Shown: positions 13,001 through 22,379 of the stretch, one piece after another
How the letters are laid out: every line of letters begins with the position of its first letter
How positions within the stretch are numbered: the first letter of the stretch is position 1
DNA from: Lanius collurio
Lineage: Eukaryota; Chordata; Aves; Passeriformes; Laniidae
Length of the DNA: 64,000 nt
Direction of reading: 5' to 3'
NCBI GenBank assembly: GCA_020086605.1
Contig: JACBWW010000017.1
Span: 1,532,583 to 1,596,582 of the forward strand
Made by a program: the position numbers and the translations under genes
The notes under the pieces: generated by a model
The model's input: the letters and a program-made list of their open reading frames with translations, nothing else
Databases searched by the model: none
What the model was told of the DNA's origin: nothing

Positions 13001-13814
13001 AACATACTGTTTTTAAGTAATGTAAGAACTCAGTTAAATATGACTCTAAAGAAGAGACAGAAGAACAGTAAGACAAAATTCTGCCTTTAATTTTTAAGCC
13101 AGAGCAAAGTACTTTATTTTTTACATGTAAACATTTATTTTTCTTATTTCCAATATGAGTTGCCAATTTGAGAGCCCACCAATAGGTAGGAGCACGACTG
13201 ATAGAACAGAAGCAGCAAAAGGAGGGTTCCTCAGCGTGGCTGTTCCTGCCACTGCCTCTGGCTCTTTGGCACTCTCACAGCCACACACCTGAAAATTTTA
13301 GATCAAAGTTTCACTTTTCCATCACAACTCTCTTGCTCACTGATTTGGCACTTCTACTTTTTCAAGTGAAAATGTCACACAGTAATTGATGTTAGCATGC
13401 GCATGTGGGTTTGTTTCCTTTATCCTAGAGCTCTACAAACGCTCAATAATTTAACACCTTAATGCAAAAGTTACGCGTGTTTCTGAAGAACTAAAGTCCG
13501 ACAATTAGCGGCTACAGGAGCATCAATTACTAAACACGCTTTTATCCAGAATGTGCAACAACGGGTATCTCCTTAAGCACCCACTCCCTCCTGCGGGAGG
13601 ACGTGCGGCCGGTACCCCCTCAGCCCTCCGCAGAGGGATAAGGATTGCCTTGCTACGGCCGTCGGGCTGGGGGCGATTCGCCGCCGTGCCGACAAAACCA
13701 GGCGACCCGACCGGCGCCAGCAGAGCCGCAGCGGTTCTCGGGGCAGCAGCGGGGACGCCGGCGCTGCTCCCCGCCCCTGCCCCGGGCGCTGCCCCTCACC
13801 TTGTCCCCCTCCAT
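982..13814 (-). CDS. DYNC2I1: DYNC2I1 (WDR60), dynein-2 intermediate chain 1, 5' half (exons 1-10)
   Basis: This is the cytoplasmic dynein-2 intermediate chain that supports retrograde intraflagellar transport in cilia. Exons on the minus strand are 13800-13814, 11154-11207, 9915-10338, 9340-9392, 8404-8730, 7057-7115, 5778-5835, 4085-4162, 2725-2920 and 982-1084. All have GT-AG borders and matching phases, totalling 1367 nt. The protein begins MEGDKRRTKEDTWKAEELRK, matching the vertebrate WDR60 N-terminus. A long Arg/Lys/Glu/Asp-rich disordered region follows (exons 3-5), then an acidic DYEDDFE repeat (exons 8-9) and the segment FMDFQMASQRQ. From family knowledge, this N-terminal half binds dynein light chains and the C-terminal WD40 propeller binds the heavy chain; the propeller exons are off the left edge. 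There is no in-frame stop or frameshift. The identification is strong; the least certain border is the start of exon 10. Confidence 0.93.
1291..1326. repeat. ATCA/TGAT simple repeat with inverted arms
   Basis: About five ATCA units (1291-1311) are followed at once by a TGATTGATGATTGAT stretch. The two halves are reverse complements over about 14 bases and can fold into a hairpin. It lies in DYNC2I1 intron 9. Confidence 0.85.
2725..2920 (-). CDS. DYNC2I1: DYNC2I1 exon 9, acidic segment
   Basis: The exon is 196 nt, entering in phase 0 and leaving in phase 1. It begins DYEDDFEDDEDNSGEEKDAE, continues with VPFSRTSEIEEIQRAI and ends EKKEPVM plus one base. The acceptor is CTTTCAAAG and the donor GTATGT. 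Its first seven residues repeat the last seven of exon 8. Confidence 0.92.
4085..4162 (-). CDS. DYNC2I1: DYNC2I1 exon 8, acidic segment
   Basis: The exon is 78 nt (26 codons, phase 0 to 0). It begins EMKDAHISNPDTGLDDFS and ends PDYEDDFE, with a TCATTTAG acceptor and a GAA|GTAAGT donor. The acceptor and the first exon bases lie inside an 87-bp tandem duplication, so a second copy of the acceptor sits 87 bases upstream in the intron. Confidence 0.9.
4156..4325. repeat. 87-bp tandem duplication over the exon 8 acceptor
   Basis: The block around CCTAAATGAG at 4162 recurs with a shift of 87 bases at 4249, and similarity continues through AACTGTTAAATAATCTTACC and AATCTTAGAATAA in both copies. On the minus strand each copy contains a CTCATTTAG|GAAATGAA acceptor. 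Copies differ by small indels and substitutions, so the duplication is not brand new. Confidence 0.88.
5778..5835 (-). CDS. DYNC2I1: DYNC2I1 exon 7
   Basis: The exon is 58 nt, entering in phase 2 and leaving in phase 0. It encodes (R)TVKNKGKLTEKEETDTRQE. The acceptor is TTTTGTATAG and the donor GAG|GTAAAA. Open reading continues into both introns by chance, but the phases and splice sites set these borders. Confidence 0.85.
7057..7115 (-). CDS. DYNC2I1: DYNC2I1 exon 6
   Basis: The exon is 59 nt, entering in phase 0 and leaving in phase 2. It encodes NSEYKNEERIQEEMRHQLV plus two bases (AG) of an Arg codon completed in exon 7. The acceptor is CTTTTACAG and the donor GTAAAT. Confidence 0.87.
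8404..8730 (-). CDS. DYNC2I1: DYNC2I1 exon 5, charged region
   Basis: The exon is 327 nt (109 codons, phase 0 to 0). It begins DNDVRKKIEKVLAYQVEEGE and ends KSRENERKKHDLK, with a CTTCGCAG acceptor and an AAG|GTAAGC donor. The content is Lys/Glu/Arg/His/Ser-rich and typical of the WDR60 N-terminal half. The methionine at 8638-8640 is internal. Confidence 0.93.
9340..9392 (-). CDS. DYNC2I1: DYNC2I1 exon 4
   Basis: The exon is 53 nt, entering in phase 1 and leaving in phase 0. The first codon is split across the junction (G|AG, Glu). It encodes EEEKARTEDRERRHKAQK. The acceptor is TTTTCTAG and the donor AAG|GTAAAG. It continues the charged region. Confidence 0.88.
9915..10338 (-). CDS. DYNC2I1: DYNC2I1 exon 3, charged disordered region
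   Basis: The exon is 424 nt, entering in phase 0 and leaving in phase 1. The acceptor is TTTGTTTCAG and the donor GTAAGT. It encodes ASLADIQKEDQKHREKKLQ followed by a long Arg/Glu/Asp/Lys-rich low-complexity stretch with many RDR/RER/EKE runs, which suggests a disordered or single-helix segment. The methionine at 10347 in the open frame lies in the intron and is not a start. Confidence 0.92.
11154..11207 (-). CDS. DYNC2I1: DYNC2I1 exon 2
   Basis: The exon is 54 nt (18 codons, phase 0 to 0) and encodes RRTKEDTWKAEELRKHLK. It has a TTCCAG acceptor and an AAG|GTGATT donor. This is the most recognisable conserved block of the WDR60 N-terminus. Confidence 0.93.
13800..13814 (-). CDS. DYNC2I1: DYNC2I1 exon 1, coding part (MEGDK)
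   Basis: The start codon is at 13812-13814 and is followed by five codons (MEGDK) and a GTGAGG donor in phase 0. Joining to exon 2 gives MEGDKRRTKEDTW, in register with the known vertebrate start. The exon is too short to appear as an ORF and lies in a CpG island, as expected of a first exon. The 5'UTR extends to higher coordinates; its end is not determinable here. Confidence 0.88.
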
Positions 13815-13868
13815 GGGGCCGACAGGCCGCGTCCGCCGCCGCGGGCCGCGATCCGTGCGTGCGGGCCC

Positions 13869-13879
13869 GTCCCGGCAAC
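13869..13879 (-). promoter_or_regulatory. Candidate RFX X-box half-site
   Basis: The plus strand reads GTCCCGGCAAC; the GGCAAC half (GTTGCC on the minus strand) matches the RFX half-site exactly, while the other half is degenerate. It lies 55-65 bases upstream of the DYNC2I1 start codon, where X-boxes of ciliary genes often lie. This is a motif match only. Confidence 0.3.
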
Positions 13880-13960
13880 CAGGGCGAGCAGCCGCTCGCC
13901 GAGCGATGGATGCGCCGCCCGGGTGGCGGCATGGCCGCGGGAGGGTTTCCCCGGTCCAGC

Positions 13961-14570
13961 GGGCCCTTGTGGGCAAGGACAAGGGATCTTGGGGTGCCAG
14001 CAGGTCAGGGAGGTGATGCTGCCCCTCTCCTCGGCCCTGGTGAGTCACGTCTGGAGTGCTGTGCTCATTTCTGGACTCCTCGGTACAGGAGAGACAAGGA
14101 GCTCCTGGCTCGCGTCCAGCAGAGCCGCGAAGATGATGAAGGAACAGGAGCAAATTTTACAAGGAAAAGCTGAGGGAGCGGCGCCTGTTCAGCCTCAGGA
14201 AGAGACAAGTGGCAGGCACTTTATTTATACACATTTTTATTTATAACTATCGATACACAGTTAATGTGTATAAATATCTAAGGGAGGGTGCCAAGAGGAT
14301 GGACCAGGCTCTGCTCAGCCGTGCCCAGCAATGGGACATGGGGCAATGGGAAGAAACTGCTGCACAGAAGTTCCACCTGAACGTGAGGAAGAACTTGGTT
14401 ACTGTGCAGGTGACCGTGCACTGGAACAGACTGTCCAGAGAGGCTGTGGAGTCCCCCTCACTGAAGATGTTCCAGAACCATCTGGATGCAATCCTGTGCC
14501 GTGTGCTCTGGGATGACCCTGCTTGAGCAGGAAGGTTGGACCAGATGACTCACTGAGCATATTCTAATTT
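13961..14570 (+). mobile_element. CR1 LINE 3' fragment, beside the DYNC2I1 promoter
   Basis: This matches the 3' part of avian CR1 as I know it: CTTGTGGGCAAGG, CCAGCAGGTCAGGGAGGTGATGC, CTGGAGTGCTGTGCTCA, GTTCCACCTGAACGTGAGGA, TGGAACAGACTGTCCAGAG and CCCTGCTTGAGCAGGAAGGT (each quoted in part). It is 5'-truncated, plus-oriented and mutated, with no intact ORF. About 55 bases around 14215-14262 depart from CR1 and carry an inverted copy of adjacent CR1 sequence. The typical terminal ATTCTATGA repeats are eroded. Confidence 0.88.
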
Positions 14571-15780
14571 CAATAACTGTAGTAGATCAATCACCTCTTT
14601 ACTGAAACTGAGGTGAGTTGGTGAATTGTGATGGAAAGACCAGATGACCCACGGTGCTCCCTTGCAGCCTGACCCAGTGTGTGATTTGGAGCTGATGCCC
14701 AGCTGGGTTTGCACAGGTGAGAGCTCAGACCCTGTGAGTTGGGGTTGGGGGATACATCCCCACAGCCCTCAAGTACTGTTGTTCTCCTCTTCAGCACCGA
14801 CCTACTCTAGGTTAAGTGTATCATGAAACCATCCCTCATCGTGGCTGACTCACTTGTAATAAAGTTGTGCACAATTACTGCAGGGCAAAAATACTGTGAA
14901 AGGGTGCTATGCTTAATCTCTCACTTATCCAGATGCTGGGTAGTAGGCAGGTATGAAGAACACTTGTGCAAATAAATTAAAATGGTAATAATATTCCCCC
15001 AGTGACAAGTACCAGAGCTGATTTCTGCAACAAAGTGCAAGTGGCAGCTCACCAAACACACCTGGAATGAGCTCGATGGTTGCCTGAAGGAAAGGTGTGT
15101 GCCATTTCACAGCAAATATTTACAACCCATTAACACATGCAATTTAAAAGACCAAGTAAAAATTCCTATGGTTTCTTTTAACTTTGTTCCCTATTTTCAT
15201 AGTGTAAAAAAAAAGTTAATATATAACTGCTACTGCTAATATTGATGATTGTAGAAAACTGAGTACTGAGGAGGGAAAGAAAGCAAAGGAAGATACATTT
15301 TTGCATTTGAGAAACATTCTTGCCATAGTTCAATGGGAGTTTGTGGCTGACTTCAGAGAGAAAATTTAACCCCTTATACTTGGCCTTAAATCGTCAGTTA
15401 ACAAGTATGTACAAACCCGTGCTACCTTGCCTTGTGTTCATATTTACAGAATAAATTAAAAATGATGTATAAGTTTTCACTGTCCAAACTGTGAAATATT
15501 TTCCTTTATCATGTAGTGAAAAAGTAAATCATGCATGCAATTATGAACAAAACCCTTCCATCTTAATATTTTATTAAAAAAAACAAACCACACAAACAAA
15601 CAAAGAAACAAGGAAAAAAGAAAAAGCCCAAACACACCATTAATGTAAGTATGACTCTTAGGGGGTAAATTGCATCCACTAAATATAAACACTTATGAAT
15701 ACTAAAATATTTATAAACCTTTTTATGAATTATTTATCTGGTTTGGGCAGAACGATAATAATCTATAAGCATCTATTATC
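14571..15780. other. Intergenic spacer between two CR1 copies
   Basis: This is AT-rich unique-looking sequence with a low-complexity A/CAAA stretch at about 15574-15630. No gene or identified repeat was seen. Confidence 0.55.
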
Positions 15781-16500
15781 CAACACAGGCTGAGGGATGA
15801 ACAGATCGAGAGCAGCCCTGCCCAGAAGGACCTGGGGGTTTTGGTGGATGAGAGGCTGGACATGAGCCAGCCATGGGCACTCACAGCCCAGAAATCCAGA
15901 CATGTCCTGGGCTGCATCCACAGCCCTATGGGCAGCAGGGGAGGGAGGGGATTCTTCCCCTCTGCCCCACTCTGGTGAGACCCCACTTGCAGATCTGCCT
16001 CCAGCTCTGGGGCCCCAGCACAGGAAGGGCATCAAACTGTGGGAGCAAGTCCAGAGGAGGCCACCAAGGTGCTCAGAGGGATGGAGCACCTCTCCTATGA
16101 GGAAAGGCTGAGAGAATTGGGATTGTTCAGCCTGGAGAAGAGAAGGCTTTGGGGTGACATCATTGCAGCCTTCCAGTACCTGAAGGGAGCCTGCAAGAGA
16201 GAGAGGGACTTTTTACAAGAGCATGAGGTTACAGGACAATGGGGAATGGATTAAAAGAGAGTAGATTTAGATTGATTATTGGGAAAAAAATCTTTACTGT
16301 GAAGGTGGTGAAGAACTGGGACAGGTTGCCCTGAGAAGCTGTGGATGCCCCATCCCCTGGAAGTGTTGAAAGCCAGGTTGGATGGAGCTCTGAGCAACCT
16401 GGACTAGTGGAAGATGTCCCTGCCCATGGCAAGAGAGGTGGAACTAAATGGTCTTAAAGGTCCCTCCCAACCCAAACTTTGCTTTGACTCTATGATTTTA
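15781..16500 (+). mobile_element. CR1 LINE 3' fragment
   Basis: This is a 5'-truncated CR1 in plus orientation. Landmarks include AGCAGCCCTGCCCAGAAGGA, CTGGGGCCCCAGCACAGGAA, GGAGCACCTCTCCTATGAGG, TTCCAGTACCTGAAGGGAGC and the tail AGGTCCCTCCCAACCC ending TCTATGATTTTA. Translation at 16039-16254 retains the CR1 ORF2 C-terminal peptide [20 protein letters not shown] and then [10 protein letters not shown], but upstream frames are broken. It is a dead copy in the DYNC2I1-ESYT2 intergenic region. Confidence 0.93.
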
Positions 16501-19500
16501 TATTTTCCTCCCTGAACAAATAAAAGTGGGTATAAAAGTCATCTTGGATTAACTCAAAGAGCTTTTTAGCTGTGGTGTTGACAGTGTTATAAACACATGG
16601 AACTAGGCATCTGCTTAGGAAGGGTCTCTACAGAAATGCTTTCCTACATATAGAAACTGAAGGACAAAACAACCTTATAATGGAATTTTATTTCTAACAT
16701 CAATATAGCAAACACATATAACTAAGTAAATGTGACAGTGATACCAAAAACTGGATCGAAGAAGTAGCTTTTTTTTCAAGTTCTGTTTCTCTTTTCTACT
16801 GTTTAGAACAAGAATATGTATTTACTGCAAAAAAAAAAAAATTAAATATCAGTTTGGGCTGCTAATAGATTTTTTTCTTCTTAGCCATATGATAGTATAC
16901 TAGTCAGGCATCTCTAAGACAGGAGAAAAATTCCAGATGTGGGAAAGTGCCACTAGAGGGTTTGGAAAGAACTTTTCAAATCTTAAACAGGGGGCTCAAA
17001 CTGAAGTTTAACTGCTACATGAGAACACAAGGTAGAATGGCACCTTTGCAATAACAATACTAAAATTTGTGCATGCCTAAATGTTTCCACTGTTGCCTTC
17101 CTCTGGTCTTAAAGTTAAGAGGCAGACATGGTTAAGGGAAAAAGGGGGTTTTACTTTGGTATTAAATTAAAAATCTTTAAGGTGCACCACTTCACCAAGG
17201 TGGAATGCACTGAAATGCACACACACAGTAGATTGTGTATACAAGTTATAGATTTTGCAAATTAGTATATTAATCAAAGATTTTCTAATGAGAGGCTTGA
17301 ATGATTAGCATGATTTTTCTCCATCCTGAGGAATTTTCCCTGGATGGGTTTATCTTAGTTCACAGGATGTGTTTTAGAGAGGACTTTGGTTTCTCAGGAT
17401 AGAGTAGGGCTTTTTGGCTTCCAACTGCAAGGCCTCCAGGATGTTGGGTCTTGGCTTGACAGAATATTAGGACTATGCTAAGTTATTGGACTTAAGGAAT
17501 TACAAGTATGCATGTTAAAAGCACTGAGGATACATAAAAATTATATAAAAAGGTATATAAAAGGTATGTAAAAGAAAAGGCAAAAAATTATCATGTCATC
17601 ACCACCATGTATTAAAATAAACTACAATGTCCCACCAATATAGTGGAGAAAATTAATACATCAGTGGTTGGACTGCTTCTATAAAATGTGTGCTAGACTC
17701 AAGTGAATACAGGCAATAAAATGACACATATCTGTTGTGTAAAGTCAGCACAAAAGGATGCCCTAGATTTTCTTTCCAAGAAAAGTGTTGTAAACAAGGG
17801 GTTTGGTAGCCCTGGGAATTTTGTTACAATTTTAGTTTCTACAGGTTTTTCTCTTGTCTGGCTTGGTACATATATCTCCTTCTCCAGCTGCACTGTTATC
17901 TGAAAAACAGGAATATAAAACAGCACAGCTTTTTATATTCTATAGTAATAAACTTTGGTTTTTTGTTTGTTTTTATCTTTGGATGTTCCTCTAAGCCTGT
18001 GAAGCAATATTGCATTTTTCTTCACCTCTGTGGAATGACACATCACAGTATTATACCAAAAAGTTACTGGAAATATTAACCCCCAGAGGGACAATATGGC
18101 AACTTTCCACCAGGCCTAGAAGTCATGACTCTTCTATTATTAAAAAAAAAACAAAACAAAACAAAACTTTTTTTTTTTTAATGAAGAAAGGAATTTGTAG
18201 GATCTAGACTTTGTAGAGGTTTTCCCCCCCCCTTCTTTTTATCAGCAGACATATATAAATGACCTTCTGCAAAGTGTTAAAATGCTTTTCTTAGTCCTCC
18301 AGGTTCATAAATAGAAACAGCAAAAATGTGTATCTCTCTAGTAAAGTTTGTGCCTTTAATTTTGAACTTGTAAGAATCCCATGAGGGGAAAAAAATGAGA
18401 CTATAATTATTGTGAAAACTTGTTAAGAAACACATTTTAGTGGAAAGTATTTCTGTCTTCAGGAACAATAAATATTTGAGGATCTTGTCATGAGAGTACA
18501 ATTTATGCATTCAGTGAAACTGAAGCCAGCCTGGGTGATACCAGAGATCAGACAGATACAGTTTTTCACCACACAACAGAAGCTCAGGTATGTTAGACTC
18601 TTTTGACTCTTCTTTGTGCTACATATTAGATAATTTGAAGCAGGCAGAAAGTATTTCTGGTCTACACTAGATAATCTGGAGCAGGTTGAGACAGCTGGAT
18701 AAAATTAAACACAGAAGTAGAGAGTATTCCATCATGAGCATCTACTAGGATAAAATTTCATGTAAATTATATTTGCATTAATAATTCAATTTTTTAAGGA
18801 TAAAGTTCCTCAGAAAAAATTCTCCAATTTCTATTCAATAAAGATTTCTTTTCAGTAGTTAAAAACCTCTTCAGAGAACCATTAGACTGAAATAATGTTG
18901 TTGGGTAAACTAAGGTGTAATATCACACATTGTCCTTCATGGAAATAAACTGTTACTGAAAATGGTCACAAGGTAACAATTAAAATTGCTTCCAAAATAT
19001 GTTTTCTTATGTGAAATACAAAGAAGTCAGGAAAACTTAGGTTTTCTTTTTTTTCCACATAAACTGAATTTTCCCAATTTTTCTCATCATCAAAAATGAT
19101 GTACAAACAAGACCTTTTGGGAGTTATTCTGAGGAGTAGTGCTGGTATGTACTGGAAAAAAAATCATCATGGCAAACTGACAGTGATGCAAGGCAAAGGT
19201 AAACATAGAATGACACTACTGTGCTATGAAAGTTATTGCATTCAAAAGAGCAAAAAGGAGAAGCAAACACATATGGCTAAGAATGGGTATAAAGGAATAT
19301 TGCAAACAAAAATTATTAAAATTCTAATAATATAACAGGCCTACAAAGGCAGGAAGTGAAAAAAATAAATGTTACCTAAATAAAATAAATATAATCAGCT
19401 GTGTAGCTCATACAATTGAATATAGGATGCTTAAGGAGAAGTCAGAGCAGTCTCTGGGTCATATGTGATTATCTTCAAGAGCTCCTGATGCATAAGAACT

Positions 19501-21879
19501 GCATTTGTAAATATTAAAGTATATGATCAGAAATATGTGCATTAACAATTCCAAGATTCTTGAGCAAATTATTAAACTCTTTATCAGCACCAAAAGATTA
19601 GAATAAACAAATAACTAGTATTTATCCAGAACATTTTATTAAAATTTTTATAATGCAGTAACTAACCCTAATTTATGCCCTAGCAGCAGACTTTGTATCT
19701 TGATTTTAACAAGACTCTTTTTGTCTCTATTACAACAGTGGGTATGCTAATTTCATTCCACCCAGTTTCTTCATCAAAATATTGTGTGGGTCCAAGTCAG
19801 TTATCTACAGAGGTTCTTAGAAGTCAGTGCTAACATCTTTATCAGAATTGCCTCTTGATGTTACAGATAAACATTATCAAATTCATGCTACAAGATCTTG
19901 CTTCTGTTTTCCATTTGATTGGCACATTATCACCTACATTTAGTTCTGATTAATCAAACTTCCACATAGATTAATTAATTACTCTGCTCAGAATCAGTGC
20001 TAGGCTGCCTGGTCTACAATTACATTATATATTTGTCATCCTAAAGGCTCCTACAAGATTAATTTTTATTTCCTGTTGTGTTTCTCCATTGTATTAAATT
20101 TGACTGTATGGGATATTCCTCTAAATTCTATAACCAACTAATTTTCAAAATACATGCTGGACATATATGAGAGCAGAATAATATGTACCATATGGTAAAG
20201 TGTTACTCTGCCAAATATCACATTAATTCGATCACTTCTTTTTCTCTCATTTTGAATTTTCATTTTAGTTCGTGGTGCAGTTGTATTCTGATGCAGATAC
20301 TGTGAGGCCAGATAGGGAAATAAAATGGACAATGGAGTCCAAGGCTGAGAACAAAAGACTTGAAAGAATGAGAGATATTAATAGTGTTGGTTGTAATGGA
20401 GGAAGCCAATATAGCCATTTGTAGTAGGTATTACTGAAACTCAGGAGTGACGAGTCCACATTAAAGTCACTTTATAAGCAGAGTAAGTAATAAGAAGAGG
20501 AATTCAACAAACACAAAAAATCACCCAGATTTACTGTCGTTCATTTCACTGGTGTCCAAAGGGGTCACAGCATCATATTTGATATCCTCAGTTCAAGGTC
20601 ACAAACTTCTCTAGGCTTTCATGCTGCTCTTCAGTTCTCTCACAGTTAGAGCCTGTAGGTGTTTTGAGTTCTCTAGAAGGCCTAAAGTAAATTGTTATTT
20701 CAAAGCTTGGATTGCCACCTAGTAGTCAATCACTGATTTTGTTACTTCTTTATTATTTGATTGTTCTGAATTTTCGTCCTGATTAACTTAACACACAGAT
20801 GGGGAACATACACTGTCAGAGGTAAAGAGGAAATAAAGAAGAGCAGCATGAGTCTATGGCCAGAAATTGTTTTAGCTTAGAGAGTGGTCCATTGAGTCTG
20901 ATGGCAGGCACGGAGGGATTTTGGAAAGGAGAGAAAACAGAATACCACATTCAGTTGTCAAAATACAGATTCTTTTTCCAATTCTGCTGTGCAGCACTAA
21001 GCAAACAATTTTTCTTTTGATGTCATTGCCTTTTCGACTTTCCCTTTCTCTGGATAATTGAGATGATGTTACTTTCACTTCTTAAGAAAATGAAGCTTAC
21101 ACAGCTTTCCTATTTGTCCATTTGTGTGTGTTTTCATAACTTTTCAGACTATTGGCTAAAGTAATTCTCCCTTCATCCCTGCCTGCAAATGTTAAGTCCC
21201 AAAGTCATACACATTTTGTGAACATTGGCATTTGAAGAGAGGAGAAAGGACCCTCATTCTCACTAAGTGAAAAGTTAGCAATTTAAAGCCAAAAGAAAAA
21301 AAAAAAAGCCAAACCCAAACTCATGGTAAATGCTGAGTTTTATCGGTGAGTGTGAACCAGCAAGCTGATAAGGACTCAGCTGAGGACAAGCAACAGCTGC
21401 CTCTTACGAAACTGGTGGCTACATTAAAGTTATTTGAAAAGATAAAGGAATGATAGGAGGAATGATGTGGGAACCAGGTGTTCAAGGGATATAGGACAGA
21501 AGCCTGTTGTAAAATCAGTTTTCTCAGTTTAACAAATCCCGAAACAGTGGGTGCCATCCTCGGTACTCGTGTGCGTTAACAAGATGACAGAGGAGGCAGC
21601 TTTATGTGAGGATGTGTGAGCAAAGCTTCAGGAAACACCTGTTGGAACTAAGGCGCGGAGTGACCAGCGTCTGGTTCCTCCGAGGCATTGATCAGTCAGT
21701 CTCTCCTTTAATAACACCCATCAACAAGGAACAAAAGAGGGACACGAAGGTTGTTATCGAAGAGCGTAACAGGTAGAAACCATACAACCACGTACGTGAC
21801 TGAAGAGAATGGCAGACGGTGTGGTTTGCCCATGAGGAAGGGCACACACGCCTTGGCACGCTCGTCCTGCTCCTACCAC
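16501..21879. other. Intergenic AT-rich region
   Basis: I see no convincing gene. Poly(A)/poly(T) tracts and a C-run (18224-18232) occur. A minus-strand open segment at 17699-17899 preceded by a good acceptor-like site is discussed separately as a speculative exon. Short ORFs elsewhere look random. Confidence 0.5.
18142..18179. repeat. A-run, AAAAC repeat and T-run (inverted)
   Basis: Ten A residues, three CAAAA units and a C are followed by twelve T residues. The A and T runs are complementary and can fold back. It is probably low-complexity or retrotransposon-tail derived. Confidence 0.8.
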
Positions 21880-22055
21880 CCACCAAGAGCCCTTTCCTCG
21901 CGGTGGCCCCCGGAGCCGCGTTCCTCTTCCCGCATTCCCGGAGGCCGCGCAGTGATGGCCGTGGCCCCGGGCGCAGCCGGGCGGGGGGCCCGAGCGGACG
22001 CGGGTCCCGGCGGCGGTGCGAACCCGCGCTTCCCGGGCAGGCCTGCGAGGGAGGG

Positions 22056-22379
22056 ATGAGCGAGCAGCGGAGGGGAGGGGAAGAGGCTGCCCGGGGCGGG
22101 GGAGGTGGCGGGCAGAGGCGTTCGTGCGGCGGCCGGGCGCCAATAGCGGCGGCCGGGGCCGAGCCGCCTCCTCCTGGCGGCGGCGGCGGTCGGAGCTGGG
22201 CCGGCCAAGCCCGGAAGCGGCAGCGGGTGGTGCCGGAGCGCGGTGAGCGGGGCCGGGCGCGGGATGCGAGGAGGCGCTGCCGCCGCCCTGCCCCCTGCCC
22301 GCTCGCAGCCAGCGCCCCAGGAGGAGGAGCAGCGGGAGGAGCGGCAGCAGCAGTAGGAGCCGCCGCTGCGGTAGCATGA
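22056..22379 (+). other. Possible upstream ORF overlapping the ESYT2 start
   Basis: An ATG at 22056 opens a 107-codon frame rich in Gly, Ala and Arg that ends with TGA at 22377-22379, overlapping the ESYT2 ATG as ATGA. If the transcript starts upstream of 22056 it would be a long overlapping uORF. It could equally be untranscribed promoter DNA. The composition is that of any GC-rich frame, so no protein function is claimed. Confidence 0.25.
22140..22144 (+). promoter_or_regulatory. CCAAT box candidate
   Basis: CCAAT in the context GGCGCCAATAGCGG, 232 bases upstream of the ESYT2 start codon. Forward CCAAT elements in CpG islands commonly bind NF-Y 60-100 bases upstream of transcription starts, which would put a start near 22200-22240. 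This is inference only. Confidence 0.3.

Larger units (their letters stand above)
8731..13799 (-). other. DYNC2I1 introns 4 to 1
   Basis: The introns are 8731-9339, 9393-9914, 10339-11153 and 11208-13799. They are AT-rich. A short TA repeat lies near 11879-11891. An NRF1-like GCATGCGCATG at about 13396-13406 lies in intron 1, close to the CpG island. No other gene or clear repeat was seen. Confidence 0.55.
13560..13958 (-). promoter_or_regulatory. CpG island, DYNC2I1 promoter and 5'UTR
   Basis: GC- and CpG-rich sequence starts abruptly after AT-rich intron 1 and contains the DYNC2I1 start codon at 13814. It includes GC-box-like CCCCGCCCC (about 13770) and no TATA box in the expected place, which fits a dispersed CpG-island promoter. 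The transcription start is not determinable by eye. The island stops where a CR1 element begins, at about 13960. Confidence 0.75.

Noticed and set aside
13551..14246. 231-codon plus-strand ORF
   Set aside because: It crosses the CpG island antisense to DYNC2I1 exon 1 and runs into CR1 sequence. GC-rich DNA lacks stops by chance; there is no recognisable domain.
15763..16089. 108-codon minus-strand ORF
   Set aside because: It is the antisense shadow of a plus-oriented CR1.
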